A stretch of 38,460 nucleotides of DNA from an uncultured Granulosicoccaceae bacterium (GCA_937927895.1 CALGKA010000060.1:1-38460), one strand, 5' to 3'; counted from the stretch's first letter, positions 8,898-18,307 are shown. A program made the numbers and translations. The notes: generated by a model from the letters alone, not told the origin.

Positions 8898-9688
8898 CAC
8901 TTTTCTGCTCGCACCAGAACCATTTGCGGCAACCAACAGGAATCTCTGCTGTCATCTGGGATATTTAAGTCATCGATCACTGAAACGGTAAAGCGACTGA
9001 AGTGCTTTAACAAGCTACGTTGATGAGCGCGGCTCAAGGAATCATTTTCATTGGTAAGGTAAGTCAGCACTCCGCCGGATCTTAACTTTTCCGACGCGGG
9101 TGCAAAAAAATGCTCTGCGAAGGTTGTGCTCTGAGCCACGTGTTCTACAAATTCTTCATGGGTTAGTGGGTACGTGTGAAATAAAATACCATCGTATTCG
9201 CCTACCTCGTGCCATTTATCCTGCCACATTCCGTGAATGATATTGGCATTGCAACCCGGGTGTTTATTTTTCCAGTTTGGAAAATCACTGACTATGAAGT
9301 CGTTACATTCAATCAGCGTATGTGATTTAGGAGAAAAGCTCTGGATAAAATCTGATGCAACACCACGCCCCATACCAATCTCCAGCACATCGCCGCCGGA
9401 CTCAGTAACAAACTCCGCCATTTTTTTCATAATCGGGATTTGCCAGTCTTCCATGATATCGTTATCAGATAGAGATGATTGTTCGCGGTCAAGGGACACG
9501 CCGACTTCCGCACCTGGTAGCATGGAGCTGGACACTGCCGATAAGTGTTCCAAATCATAGGATAATTCGGTTACGAGTCTGTTTAATATCCAGGTTTTTT
9601 GGGACTCACGCGGTGGACTTATAAACGACTCATTGTTTATATCCAATGTAAGTTGATAATTGCTGGTTCGTTTAATTTTTCTGGGCAT
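8897..9688 (-). CDS. GAMT-like SAM methyltransferase interposed in an NRPS module
   Basis: A 263-residue class I methyltransferase. Motif I is VLEIGMGRG (101-109). Further features match guanidinoacetate N-methyltransferase (GAMT): MEDWQ.P.M before motif I, LIECND (125-130), GMWQD, DGILFHTYPL (about 167-175), GGVLTY and a C-terminal LPQM. In GAMT, as I recall it, the residue aligned with His171 is an Asp that binds the guanidine, so the substrate here may differ. The ATG at 9688 lies 17 bases inside the C-A gene, and the stop overlaps the A'-PCP start, so the three are translationally coupled. The position equals the site where N-methyltransferase domains are normally embedded in NRPS A domains. 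Expected role: N-methylation of the residue carried by this module, or of a guanidino or amidino group. It could in principle act freely. Confidence 0.82.
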   Translation of the reverse strand: MPRKIKRTSNYQLTLDINNESFISPPRESQKTWILNRLVTELSYDLEHLSAVSSSMLPGAEVGVSLDREQSSLSDNDIMEDWQIPIMKKMAEFVTESGGDVLEIGMGRGVASDFIQSFSPKSHTLIECNDFIVSDFPNWKNKHPGCNANIIHGMWQDKWHEVGEYDGILFHTYPLTHEEFVEHVAQSTTFAEHFFAPASEKLRSGGVLTYLTNENDSLSRAHQRSLLKHFSRFTVSVIDDLNIPDDSRDSCWLPQMVLVRAEK

Positions 9689-12581
9689 CGGCCTGATCTT
9701 TAACGTTCGATTGTAGTTCAGCCTTTCGCCGTGAATCGATTTTATCGAGATGCTCTTGTAACACTATTGGTGAATAACTGTCTAGCAGCGACTGGATTAT
9801 GCTTGAGCGATCTTTGTAAGGTTCAGTACCTTTATCATTCTTAGTTGATTCCGCTGTTTCACCAACCACCAGCGCTTTTGCAATAGTGGGATGACGCTCA
9901 AGAGCCGCCTCTATTTCGCCTGGCTCTATTCGGTATCCTCTGATCTTTAACTGTCTGTCGATACGACCTGTATAGATAAGTTCGTTGCGGTCATTATAGT
10001 AAGCAAGATCACCAGTTTTATATAGTCTGGTTGTTTCGCCATTTGAATTAACATCATCGAAAAAACGGTTAGCAGTTTGCAGTGATTCATTTAGGTAACC
10101 TGGAGAAAGGCCATTACCGCCGATAACCAACTCTCCTTCCACACCCGGAGGGCAGGGGTATCCCTTTTGGTTGTATACCTCAAGATAACTGTTCCCTATG
10201 GGGTGTCCTATGGGGATTGGCGCTTTAGTCGGCCCTTTAATCTTATAAACAGTACTCCAGACGCAGGCTTCAGTAGGGCCATATTCGTTAAAAAGCTCCG
10301 CTGTTAATCCCAATGAAAAATGATGATTGCTTATAGTATTGCTGCATACTTCACCGGCAAGAATCACCGCCTTTAATCCTTGTATTTTATTTGTGTCGGT
10401 GTGTTTCAGTAAAAGATCATAGTAGCTGGGCAAACAAAGCGTGTGCGTTGCTTGCCTGTGTTCTATCAACTCTGCTATGTCTACAATGTCTTTCTCTTGA
10501 TCAGGCAGTGGCAATATCAAAGTTCCACCGCCACATAACGCCCAGTAAATACCAGCCACGGAACTATCAAATGAGATAGAAGATAGCAACAGAAAATTTG
10601 GTTGCTTGTTCTGATAGTACTCGAGTCTCGCTGCAGTGGAATAGATGAGGTTATCGTGACTGATCATAACGCCCTTTGACAGACCGGTGGAGCCGGAAGT
10701 GAACATCACATAGGCTAAGTCGTCAGGCTCTGTATTGATGTTGCTGGCTGTACTGCTTTTATTGTTCACTTGGTAACCGGTGTCTGGGCGATCGGTGGAG
10801 TAGGGCAATGAGTTTTCAACGGAAACAAACTCAACACCTGTAAATCTATCAGTACCATTATTTACGTTAGACACAAGTACTTTACACAAAGACGCTGCAG
10901 AGACAAGCGCTTGAACACGGGTATCAGGGTATGACACATCGATCGGAACATAAGCAAATCCCGCCTTTAAGATACCCAGCATTGCAACTATTTGCTCGAT
11001 ACTACGAGGTAACATTAATCCAACTTGCCGGTCACTTCCGTCAGATTGATCCAGCAACATATTCGCTATTTTATTGGCCTGCGCATCAAGCTCTATAAAC
11101 GTAATAGACTGCTCGCCGCAACAAACTGCTACTTTGTCCGGATAAAGATTGACCGTTGATTCAATCCAGTCTTGAACCCTGCGATATTCAGACCCTATTT
11201 TTGGCTTAGCGTTTTCTAGTTGGGTTCGATGCATCTCAACCCTGTCCGTCTGTATTGATCTGCAAATCTTACTAGGTGAGTGATCTGGCATCGCGATCAG
11301 AGACCTCACAAGCGTGTATAAAAACCCTGACATCTGCGTGATATCATGTTCGGAGAATCTCTTTGGTTCATACACCAAAGAGTATTCGAGCGTCTTTCCG
11401 GGGAACGCAAGAAAGGCCAGATCATAGTGACTTTGCGTTGATTGGTAATGAATGTTCGTGAATGTGAATGGAAAATCTTGCTGACTGATATCCAGCTCGC
11501 TTTCGTGTCCCCCTATAGTCACAATGCTATCGAAGTAATGTGCACTGTCGCTTTTATCAATGTTCTCTTGTATTTCACCGAGTGCTGTAAACTCGTATTG
11601 TGCAGACTTATGGATATCAGCCTGCAGTTCCAGCAACCAGCTTACCAGTGAAGCGTCAGTCTCTGTGCTTAGGTACCGTGGCATTGCACTTAAAAACAAG
11701 CCGATAGCTTGACTCATGCCTGGCACCGCCGGGTCTCTACCGGATACGGTTGATACAAAAAGCGATTGCTTAGTATCTGTATATTCTCTAACCACAAGTG
11801 CCCATGCGCCATGCAGCAAAGTGCTGAGCGTAATCCGATGGCCTCTGCAAAATTCGGCAATTTCAAGCGTCTCTTCGGTACTGAATTCACGGTTTACTTG
11901 TGAAATATCCAATTCATCAGATTGAGGAATAGTGGAGGGGCTAGGTCTTGTCAGTTTGAAGGGGGTTGACTTGGCTTTGTTCAGGTACTGTTGCCAATAC
12001 GTTTGCGCTTCACTTTGATTTTGGGTTTTTAACCAATTGATGTACTGAGAATATTGGTAAATATCTTCTGGTTTTTTTTCTGAGCCAGTTGCATATCGGT
12101 TAATAATTTGTGATAGCAAAACCGGTGTAGAAATACCATCAGCCAACAGATGATGCACAACCCATAACAGTAACCATTTGTTGTCTGCTTTTTTAACCAA
12201 TACAAATCTGAATAACGGAGCTGTAGTGATACTGATATTCTTCAGTCGCTCCTGCTTTATAAGCTCTGATTTAAATCTATTGTGATCCCAATTGGTTCTG
12301 TCACTCCAATCATATTGCGTCCAGTTGAGCACTATCGACTTGCGGATAACCTGCAAGGGATCATCTAAACCCTGCCAGTGAAACTCTGCTTTCAGTGCTT
12401 GATGCCAGTGAAATACATCAGCTACGCTATTTTGCAGATGGTCGGTATCAACCGTACCTTCAATTTCTATAGTGACATAGGCGGTATAGACGTCAGTATC
12501 TGGGTGCAAGAGGGAATCGTATAACATTCCCTTTTGAATCGGTGAAAGCCCGAACGCATCTTCAACATTGTCAAGTGACAT
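9672..12581 (-). CDS. NRPS condensation plus truncated adenylation domain (C-A core)
   Basis: About 969 residues. The start at 12581 (MSLDNVEDAF) overlaps the end of the HupE-like gene by 11 bases; an in-frame codon at 12623 is less likely. Residues 1-450 form a condensation domain with the intact active-site motif HHLLADG (His143-144, Asp148). Residues about 480-900 form an adenylation core: A3 FTSGSTGLSKG (about 627), A5 NEYGPTE (765), A7 YKTGD, A8 GRIDRQLKIRGYR (872). The protein stops about 75 residues after A8, so the C-terminal subdomain with the A10 lysine is absent and is encoded by 8145-8897. The specificity code read by eye is D-S-A-C-I-A-E-V-W, which I cannot match to a known amino acid; Asp235 points to an alpha-amino acid. 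There is no PCP in this protein. Confidence 0.88.
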   Translation of the reverse strand: MSLDNVEDAFGLSPIQKGMLYDSLLHPDTDVYTAYVTIEIEGTVDTDHLQNSVADVFHWHQALKAEFHWQGLDDPLQVIRKSIVLNWTQYDWSDRTNWDHNRFKSELIKQERLKNISITTAPLFRFVLVKKADNKWLLLWVVHHLLADGISTPVLLSQIINRYATGSEKKPEDIYQYSQYINWLKTQNQSEAQTYWQQYLNKAKSTPFKLTRPSPSTIPQSDELDISQVNREFSTEETLEIAEFCRGHRITLSTLLHGAWALVVREYTDTKQSLFVSTVSGRDPAVPGMSQAIGLFLSAMPRYLSTETDASLVSWLLELQADIHKSAQYEFTALGEIQENIDKSDSAHYFDSIVTIGGHESELDISQQDFPFTFTNIHYQSTQSHYDLAFLAFPGKTLEYSLVYEPKRFSEHDITQMSGFLYTLVRSLIAMPDHSPSKICRSIQTDRVEMHRTQLENAKPKIGSEYRRVQDWIESTVNLYPDKVAVCCGEQSITFIELDAQANKIANMLLDQSDGSDRQVGLMLPRSIEQIVAMLGILKAGFAYVPIDVSYPDTRVQALVSAASLCKVLVSNVNNGTDRFTGVEFVSVENSLPYSTDRPDTGYQVNNKSSTASNINTEPDDLAYVMFTSGSTGLSKGVMISHDNLIYSTAARLEYYQNKQPNFLLLSSISFDSSVAGIYWALCGGGTLILPLPDQEKDIVDIAELIEHRQATHTLCLPSYYDLLLKHTDTNKIQGLKAVILAGEVCSNTISNHHFSLGLTAELFNEYGPTEACVWSTVYKIKGPTKAPIPIGHPIGNSYLEVYNQKGYPCPPGVEGELVIGGNGLSPGYLNESLQTANRFFDDVNSNGETTRLYKTGDLAYYNDRNELIYTGRIDRQLKIRGYRIEPGEIEAALERHPTIAKALVVGETAESTKNDKGTEPYKDRSSIIQSLLDSYSPIVLQEHLDKIDSRRKAELQSNVKDQADAQKN

Positions 12582-13743
12582 AGGCTGACATTCCGGTGCG
12601 TTCGAACAGCCAATAAGCTGCAACGATTATAGATAGTAGTGAAATAGGTACAACAATAAAAGGGTGGTAAAAGGCGTAGCGTCTTAGCCAGAATAATATC
12701 GGAAAAACGATAATGACAATAGCAAGCTGCCCGACTTCCACACCCAGATTAAACATTAAAAGAATCTCCCACATTTTGTCTGTTCTGAACTGTAGTTCAG
12801 ACATAACAGAGGCGAAGCCCAATCCATGAAACAGCCCGAATATAAATACCAGTAGCCAGGCCTGAGAATTAAAACGTGGAATGATATTGTTTATCGCCAT
12901 CGCGATAATTGATAAAGCGATAATCGACTCGATCAAACTGGAGTTCAAGCTTACGTAGCCAAAAGCTGCCAACCCTAAAGTGATACTGTGCGCGATAGTA
13001 AACAGCGTGATAATTTTCAGTGTATTGAAAAACGCTCCTCTGAATTTTTCAATAGGCACCCAACGTTTAGATGAAACGATTAAAACTGTAGTTAACAGAA
13101 GAACAACAACAAATAGAATGTGATCTGTTCCTTTCCAGATATGCAAAATGCCCTGCAAAAAGAAATCCTGCCATGCCAGAATACCGGTGGGTTCGATAAT
13201 ATTTAACTCTGCCATGGTTTTCGATGGTCCGAATACCAGATAAGGAGTATCTGTACCAAAATTAAGATTTGCTGCCTTATTGTATTCAAGTACTATCAGG
13301 CTTCGGTGCAAAGGGTCGGACTTAGCAAGTTCCGGGGTCATTAGTATTGTATTCTGAATATTCAGTGTGTCTGAAGCGGGGAGTCGTTGGGTTTTAAAGT
13401 GATATTGGGTAAATTTCGGGGCCTCGGTGGAAAAGCCTAACTCTGTCATTGTCAGGTCAAAGGGGCCTTCCTGATCTGAAATGCTGAAATTTTCTTTGAG
13501 ATAATCCGTAACCTGTTGCGCGCTTTCCTGTAGGTCTTTTTCACGGCTTGCCGCCTCCGCGTCGATCACGATTCCCAGTTTATTCTTAAGGTCATCAGTA
13601 TTAAGCTCAAACCTGCCACTGATATGGTCTGTCTCGATATTGATCCAGACGTAGTTTTCGCGGGCTCCATGGGCTGAAGCATTCCCAACTAATCCGACAA
13701 ATATCAAGGTGGTGTATACAACTAATAGTGCGATCCGTTTCAT
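12571..13743 (-). CDS. HupE/UreJ-like membrane protein heading the NRPS operon
   Basis: 390 residues. A signal peptide (MKRIALLVV...NASA) is followed by a periplasmic domain of about 170 residues and then seven or so membrane segments. The membrane part carries the histidine motifs of the HupE/UreJ_2 family: GILHIWKGTDHILF and LFHGLGFASVM. Members of this family are thought to move or sense transition metals such as nickel, cobalt or iron, but this subgroup is poorly characterised. It is the first gene of the minus-strand NRPS chain and its last 11 bases overlap the start of the C-A gene, so expression is probably coupled. That context suggests a link between the peptide and a metal, or a transport role, but the sequence does not prove it. 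Confidence 0.8.
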   Translation of the reverse strand: MKRIALLVVYTTLIFVGLVGNASAHGARENYVWINIETDHISGRFELNTDDLKNKLGIVIDAEAASREKDLQESAQQVTDYLKENFSISDQEGPFDLTMTELGFSTEAPKFTQYHFKTQRLPASDTLNIQNTILMTPELAKSDPLHRSLIVLEYNKAANLNFGTDTPYLVFGPSKTMAELNIIEPTGILAWQDFFLQGILHIWKGTDHILFVVVLLLTTVLIVSSKRWVPIEKFRGAFFNTLKIITLFTIAHSITLGLAAFGYVSLNSSLIESIIALSIIAMAINNIIPRFNSQAWLLVFIFGLFHGLGFASVMSELQFRTDKMWEILLMFNLGVEVGQLAIVIIVFPILFWLRRYAFYHPFIVVPISLLSIIVAAYWLFERTGMSAYVT

Positions 13744-14051
13744 GTATTACCTGTATCAGACTTGTCACGAATAAAAACGCGATTTGTTCACGATATTAAT
13801 CGTTGTGGCTACAAAACTATCAATATCCATATATTCAGTTTAATCCTACAACAGTCTTGAATCTCATTAACAGTGTGCAGTTATAAAAATAGCGAGTAGC
13901 AAAAAAGGTGTAGCCGTACTAACCTTCGAAGCTTAGGCTTTAAGATCTGTGTCATGCCGTTTACCAGGAAATCAATAAATAGGCTACTATCGACTGTACT
14001 TTTGATTCTGACTTAATACAGGCCCTCGTCGATTTCCATCCCCACCATACA
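13744..14051. other. Divergent intergenic region between the HupE-NRPS arm and the ABC exporter
   Basis: This 308-base region separates divergent genes and must hold promoters for both. Besides the minus-strand candidate at 13794-13823, a plus-strand TTGAAT with TATAAA 19 bases later is seen near 13857-13887. I saw no clear Fur-type or other operator palindrome. Confidence 0.5.
13794..13823 (-). promoter_or_regulatory. Candidate promoter for the minus-strand NRPS operon
   Basis: Read on the minus strand, TTGATA (13818-13823) and TTAATA (13794-13799) are separated by 18 bases, and the start codon of the HupE-like gene lies about 50 bases further on. It is a visual match only. Confidence 0.35.
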
Positions 14052-15833
14052 ATGAAAAGCTCACTCCATAAACTAAGATCGATGTGTTCTGTCAGAGAAA
14101 TTCGACAGTTTTGGACGCTGCTGGTTTTAGGGATAGTGATAGCACTATTAGAAGTAGCGGGAGTCGCGACAATACTGCCGTTTCTGGAACTGGCCTCCAA
14201 TCCAAACGCTATCTCGGACAATCGCTATCTAGGTTCTGTTTACACCTATTTGGGAATTTCGTCTCCTCAAACAATGATTACCCTACTGGCCTGGATGGCT
14301 TTGGGATTTATTGCTGTGTCAAATCTGTTGGCCTCGTTTTCGGTTTGGTTGCAACAAAAGATAGCCTGGACTATTTCGCACAATGTCTCGATGAAACTAG
14401 TCAATACTTATGCCGATTTGCCGTACGATTATTTTTTGAACAAAGATACGGCTGATCTAATCAGATCGACAATAGATGATATATCTAACCTGATAGAAGG
14501 TGTTGTACTCTCTGGTTGCCGATTGATTTCGCAATTACTGATCTCTATTTTGATATTTCTATTGTTGTTTATGGTCAGTCCGGTAGTGTCTATTACCGCG
14601 CTATTATCGTTCTGTGCGATCTACCTGATAATCTTGATTAGCAGAAGAACGTTTCTACGTGAGCTTGGTAAAAGTAAACTACAGACAACGACAGATCGGT
14701 ACCGCACCTTTGTAGATTTAATGACTGGAATAAAAGCCATTAAAAGCAACGGCTCCAAAGGCTATTTCATTGATCGATTCCGCAAGCCGTCACTTGAATT
14801 TTCAATGATTCACCCTGTCGTTACCGCAACTGCTTACATACCCCGATATATTGTTGAAACAGTTGCGTTTGGATCAATTGTCTTTACAGTATTGATTCTG
14901 TCAGATTCTTCTCAAAGTTTTGTACAATACCTGCCTACCTTGACGTTGTTTGCTCTGGCAGGCTACCGGCTTATTCCAGCTATCCATGGTGCATACGTAT
15001 CAGCCACACAAATGATTAACAGCGCTCCTGCCATCGATAGAATTTATGATGACATACAATCCGCTGGTGTGACTGAAGGCTTTATACCAGCTGATGTAGA
15101 TTTCAAAGACAAAATACGCATAAACAACTTGTCGTTTTCTTATACAAATGATGAAAGTTACGCAGTCAGGAACGTCTCATTAACGATAAACAAAGGTAGT
15201 AAAGTCGCATTTGTAGGTCCGTCCGGCTCAGGTAAAACAACTTTGATAGACCTTATAATGGGACTACTCAAGCCTGGCTCCGGCTCAATACAGATTGACG
15301 GTGTCGATCTTGACGATACAACTGGTGATTCATGGCGTTCCTCTATTGGCTATGTTTCTCAAGATGTATTCCTGTTTAACGCAAGCATTGCAGACAATAT
15401 TATTTTTGGATACCCGGGAAAGCACTCTGCTAACCTCGCCAAGTCTGCACATATTGCGCAGATCAGTGAATTTATTGAAACAGAACTGCCTGAACAATAT
15501 GCTACCTATATTGGTGAGAACGGAATTCGATTAAGTGGAGGCCAACGGCAGAGGATAGGTCTCGCAAGAGCACTGTACAGAAATCCGTCGATACTCATTT
15601 TGGATGAAGCCACCAGTGCGCTGGATAACATGACTGAAAAAAATGTCATTGACTCTATTAGATCAGAGCTGCCGGATATCACTATCATTATGATCTCGCA
15701 TCGAATTTCTTCGGTGGAAGACAGTCAGAATATTTTTACACTCAATCAAAGTAAACTGGTAGCTGAAGGTACCTATCAGGAACTCATTAGCTCAGATAGT
15801 CTTTTCAGAAATCTGGCCAGGTTGGATAACTAA
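14052..15833 (+). CDS. ABC exporter of the NRPS locus
   Basis: 593-residue fused permease/ATPase. About six hydrophobic segments occupy roughly residues 20-310. The nucleotide-binding domain has Walker A GPSGSGKTT (from Gly389), signature LSGGQRQR, Walker B ILILDEATSALD and switch His in ISHRISS. The permease resembles the PglK/MsbA-like exporter group. It is divergent from the HupE-NRPS arm, and its stop codon overlaps that of the convergent C-PCP-TE gene by four bases, so it is embedded in the cluster. It is the best candidate to export the peptide. The start is not certain: the ATG at 14052 lacks a good ribosome site and a second Met occurs ten residues on. Confidence 0.88.
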   Translation: MKSSLHKLRSMCSVREIRQFWTLLVLGIVIALLEVAGVATILPFLELASNPNAISDNRYLGSVYTYLGISSPQTMITLLAWMALGFIAVSNLLASFSVWLQQKIAWTISHNVSMKLVNTYADLPYDYFLNKDTADLIRSTIDDISNLIEGVVLSGCRLISQLLISILIFLLLFMVSPVVSITALLSFCAIYLIILISRRTFLRELGKSKLQTTTDRYRTFVDLMTGIKAIKSNGSKGYFIDRFRKPSLEFSMIHPVVTATAYIPRYIVETVAFGSIVFTVLILSDSSQSFVQYLPTLTLFALAGYRLIPAIHGAYVSATQMINSAPAIDRIYDDIQSAGVTEGFIPADVDFKDKIRINNLSFSYTNDESYAVRNVSLTINKGSKVAFVGPSGSGKTTLIDLIMGLLKPGSGSIQIDGVDLDDTTGDSWRSSIGYVSQDVFLFNASIADNIIFGYPGKHSANLAKSAHIAQISEFIETELPEQYATYIGENGIRLSGGQRQRIGLARALYRNPSILILDEATSALDNMTEKNVIDSIRSELPDITIIMISHRISSVEDSQNIFTLNQSKLVAEGTYQELISSDSLFRNLARLDN

Positions 15834-18307
15834 TTTGTTTTAGATTCTGATTCTTCAGAATTTATCAGACTGTTTAACTCCTTCCCAAGAATGGAAACTT
15901 CAGGCTCGGTAAACATGGTCACATGTCCGATGGGTAGTGTTAGCTGTTTTAATTCTTGCGCTAGATCCGCCCATCTAGCGTGCTCTGGATTAGTATCCCA
16001 TGCGCTGGATATCAAAATAATATTGTGTTCGACAGGTGTAGCAAAATATGACCAATACCCTTTATGGCTCGCTGCATGTGCGAGTTCCAGATACACCTGA
16101 TTCTTTTGGTGCGTAGAGCCATATTTCAGAATAAACCTTTGTTTTATCTTTAGGCACAGTTGGCCAGCCCGATACCATAAATGTTTAATCACATGAATCA
16201 AGAGTTCTGAATATTTTTTTACAACACTCTGACTTTGCGGTTCTTTCACCATCTGTCGCAGTTTTGTCGTGTAACTATCAACGCTTTGAGTTAGGGGAGG
16301 TATATTATCCAAGACAATAAAACGCCCCACTTCCTTATTCATCCTTTTGAGTTTCTGCACAATTTCAAAAGTGACAACGCCCCCGAGACACACGGCAACA
16401 AAATGATAGGGTCCATTGGGTACTGCACTTGTGATCTCTTCTAGATATAGTTGTGCTATCTCATCGATTGTTTCCAACGGAGGAGATTGACCGTCTAAAG
16501 CGGGTAACTGCAGCCCGAATATTGGTCGATCTACCTCAAAATATTGAACGATACTCTGAAGGAACATTGCATGCGCACCAACAGCGTTGACGAATATTAC
16601 CGGAGGTTTTTTACCTGTTACCTTAAGAGGAATTAGTGAGCGCCAGGGAGGCGTTGTCTTTTCACCGTCGATAAGAGTCGAAAGCGATGCAATGGTCGGA
16701 TTCCGTACGAAATCCAGTAAGGTAACTCGATAGGCCGTTTGTTCTTCGAGGCTGGATATTACTTTTAGTGCATTCAAAGAGGTACCACCAACTGACATAA
16801 ATTCAGCGTCTACATCAATGGGTTCGGTGCTAGCCAGAATCTCCTCCCAGACTTTACTGACTTTTAATTCAGTTCTTGACCTTGCGGTAATAGCGGGGCG
16901 CGAGAGTTCACTACTATCTTTTTGAAACAGTGGGGAATCACTTTTGCTTTTTCCAGGCTCTAAAGCCCAATCGTCTAGCACAGTGCCGATAGAGTAATGC
17001 ATTGTGTTGCAAACAGACGACATTAGCGTCGGGAAAATCGATAGTAATCGTTCTGTTTCTGCATCGCTTTTCAATGAGCGGTATATGAACTTAAAACGCC
17101 ATTTTTCTCCGGGCATAATGGTAAGCGTAAGAGGGTATACACTGGTTAGTCCGCCAGAGAAATCGCCCATGGAAATATGCCCGGCTGGATCTCCTAGAAT
17201 GATGTCATCCTGGGGTAAATTTTCAAACAGAACCAGATGGTCGAATAATTCACAGGCTGAATCGAGTGTGCAACAAGCGCGAATGTCTTTAAGCGAAAGG
17301 TATTCGAAAGGCAGTGCTGAGAATCCATCTTTATGACACCTCTTTATCATGTCTTCGATGGTTTCATCTGTATCCAGAACATAACGTTTAGGTAGAACGT
17401 TCGCAAAGTAGCCTGTCATTATATCGCTATCAGTCAGATCAAAAGATCTCCCGGCAGTCGTTGTACCAAACACTAAGTCCAACTTACCAGTGATCAAAGA
17501 CAAATAGAGTGACCAAACCGCATACACTATGCTCGCCGTTGTAACCTTTAGATTAAGCGCAGTTGCTTCAATCAACGCACTGGTTGTTTCATCTAGAAAA
17601 ACAGAATATTCCTGTACCTGGTTATGTCGGAGTTTTAGCGTCGCTGAGCTATTGTAAAAAACTGGAGAAATTAGAGACGCCTGCTGGAAATCATGAAGTG
17701 CATGTGTCCAGTACGATCGACCCGATTCAACTGGCTGGCTTTTTACCCATTGCAGATAATCGCCATAATTGTTTTTTGCGAGTCGATCAATGAAGGTGTC
17801 TCCCCGTTGCTCTGCATACAGTTGGGCTAAGTCGTTCAATAGAACAATTGCAGACCAGCCATCCAGAAATAGGTGATGGCACGACCATAAAAATACAATT
17901 AAATTATCGTCGGTTTGCACACCTACTAGACGGTGTACCGGGGCCATTGATAAGTTAAAGCCCTCTGTGTAATTCCTTTCAAGGGTTTGGTCCATTGATA
18001 GCTGTTGCTTGCTCTCCGGCATACCTCTTACATCTATCCACTCAATGGCTAGCATGCACTTTTTTAGGGCAACCAGCATGGGCTCTTTGTTGTTTGGGCT
18101 TTGAAGGGACAGCCGCATTGACTGATGTCGTTTAATCAGTTCTGACCAAGCGGCTTGATAGGCTTTTTTTTCCAGTGGGCCTTTAATTGAGAATTTAAGC
18201 TGAATATATCCGGGATCGGAATCAGTATTCTGCAGGCTAAAGAAAGCAAGACCTTTCAGCTTATCGTCTAGAGGATAGATCGCCTCAATATTCTCTCGGC
18301 TTATCAT
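15830..18307 (-). CDS. NRPS termination protein: condensation, PCP, Cys-type thioesterase (no A domain)
   Basis: 825 residues. The condensation domain (1-430) has HHLFLDG (His144-145, Asp149). A PCP follows with SVGGTSL (Ser510). A type I thioesterase occupies about 555-815. Its nucleophile elbow is AVCLGG rather than the usual G-x-S-x-G-G, placing Cys640 where Ser is expected; Asp667 (27 residues later, VLDNIPP) and His795 (IGHVTMF) complete the triad. No adenylation domain is present, so the PCP must be charged in trans or stay unused while the C domain joins a free or carrier-bound amine. Cys-type thioesterases are known in some NRPSs, including ones that form strained rings such as beta-lactones. 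The gene is convergent with the ABC exporter and presumably acts last. Confidence 0.88.
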   Translation of the reverse strand: MISRENIEAIYPLDDKLKGLAFFSLQNTDSDPGYIQLKFSIKGPLEKKAYQAAWSELIKRHQSMRLSLQSPNNKEPMLVALKKCMLAIEWIDVRGMPESKQQLSMDQTLERNYTEGFNLSMAPVHRLVGVQTDDNLIVFLWSCHHLFLDGWSAIVLLNDLAQLYAEQRGDTFIDRLAKNNYGDYLQWVKSQPVESGRSYWTHALHDFQQASLISPVFYNSSATLKLRHNQVQEYSVFLDETTSALIEATALNLKVTTASIVYAVWSLYLSLITGKLDLVFGTTTAGRSFDLTDSDIMTGYFANVLPKRYVLDTDETIEDMIKRCHKDGFSALPFEYLSLKDIRACCTLDSACELFDHLVLFENLPQDDIILGDPAGHISMGDFSGGLTSVYPLTLTIMPGEKWRFKFIYRSLKSDAETERLLSIFPTLMSSVCNTMHYSIGTVLDDWALEPGKSKSDSPLFQKDSSELSRPAITARSRTELKVSKVWEEILASTEPIDVDAEFMSVGGTSLNALKVISSLEEQTAYRVTLLDFVRNPTIASLSTLIDGEKTTPPWRSLIPLKVTGKKPPVIFVNAVGAHAMFLQSIVQYFEVDRPIFGLQLPALDGQSPPLETIDEIAQLYLEEITSAVPNGPYHFVAVCLGGVVTFEIVQKLKRMNKEVGRFIVLDNIPPLTQSVDSYTTKLRQMVKEPQSQSVVKKYSELLIHVIKHLWYRAGQLCLKIKQRFILKYGSTHQKNQVYLELAHAASHKGYWSYFATPVEHNIILISSAWDTNPEHARWADLAQELKQLTLPIGHVTMFTEPEVSILGKELNSLINSEESESKTN

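Noticed and set aside
8145..12581. Frameshifted single NRPS gene (pseudogene or sequencing error)
   Set aside because: The first and third genes share a frame and the MT is in another, so two compensating shifts would be needed. The junctions instead show an ATG within a 17-base overlap and a TGATG stop-start, and all domain motifs are intact. It remains the main alternative and is noted in the finding.
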